Shown here: piece after piece, positions 5,454 to 5,573 of the stretch | Numbering within the stretch: the first letter of the stretch is position 1 | Layout: every line of letters begins with the position of its first letter | Origin: Bacillota bacterium | GTDB lineage: Bacteria > Bacillota > Dethiobacteria > DTU022 | Length of the DNA stretch: 5,573 bases | Assembly (NCBI GenBank): GCA_012510325.1 | Contig: JAAZIG010000282.1 | Span: forward strand, 1-5,573 | Reading direction: 5' to 3' | Position numbers and translations under genes: made by a program | The notes under the pieces: generated by a model | What the model saw: only the letters and a program-made list of their open reading frames with translations | Told to the model about the DNA's origin: nothing | The model's database searches: none

Positions 5454-5573
5454 TTCGCTGTCTGGCAGCGTACTATCGGGACACAGCCCGGCATCCGAGC
5501 TATCGGTGTTATTCAACGGGAGCGCTGCATTATCCTTCCCGCGCTGCCCGGGGCAGGACCCCACTGCTTATTC

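Noticed and set aside
5520..5573. GGGG...CCCC hairpin near the right end as a repeat or terminator
   Set aside because: Only a four-base stem in very GC-rich sequence at the window edge, with no T tract and no second copy to support it.

Overview
The window looks like GC-rich DNA from an anaerobic, low-branching Firmicute (Clostridia, perhaps Peptococcaceae-like). The grounds are purine-rich Shine-Dalgarno sites, including GAGGTGATC, which is fully complementary to the typical Bacillota 16S 3' end. GTG and possible TTG starts, a stand-alone MetE-like protein of the kind found in anaerobes, and intergenic repeats with GGGGACG cores also fit. This assignment is inference: there is no rRNA or tRNA here to confirm it.

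Layout: (1) 46-1755, minus, a C45/acyl-CoA:6-aminopenicillanate acyltransferase-type Ntn hydrolase with a C-terminal TPR-like tail. It has a good promoter about 140 bases upstream and a start region carrying an unusual A6G8 tract. (2) 1776-2249, a divergent intergenic region holding that promoter and a cluster of interspersed repeats: two 36-base units plus a third related core, and a second repeat of the AGATCCTTCG...CTCAGGAT type. (3) 2262-3146, plus, a membrane-anchored calcineurin-like metallophosphoesterase. (4) 3147-3432, a 286-base non-coding stretch with several possible hairpins leading into the next gene. (5) 3433-4479, plus, a Zn-site MetE/UROD-superfamily protein lacking the MetE N-terminal half. 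(6) 4480-4715, a convergent intergenic region made largely of palindromic repeats arranged like a small mosaic element. (7) about 4716-5453, minus, an isoprenylcysteine carboxyl-methyltransferase (ICMT)-family membrane protein whose start is unclear.

The four genes do not form one operon. Genes 1 and 2 diverge. Genes 2 and 3 point the same way but are separated by 286 bases. Genes 3 and 4 converge. I see no shared pathway, and no defence system, CRISPR array, transposase or phage gene. The most unusual material is between the genes: the same repeat module (TGAG[C/T]CACGGGGACGG) occurs in both repeat clusters with different 3' halves, and a homopolymer tract sits at the start of the C45 gene.
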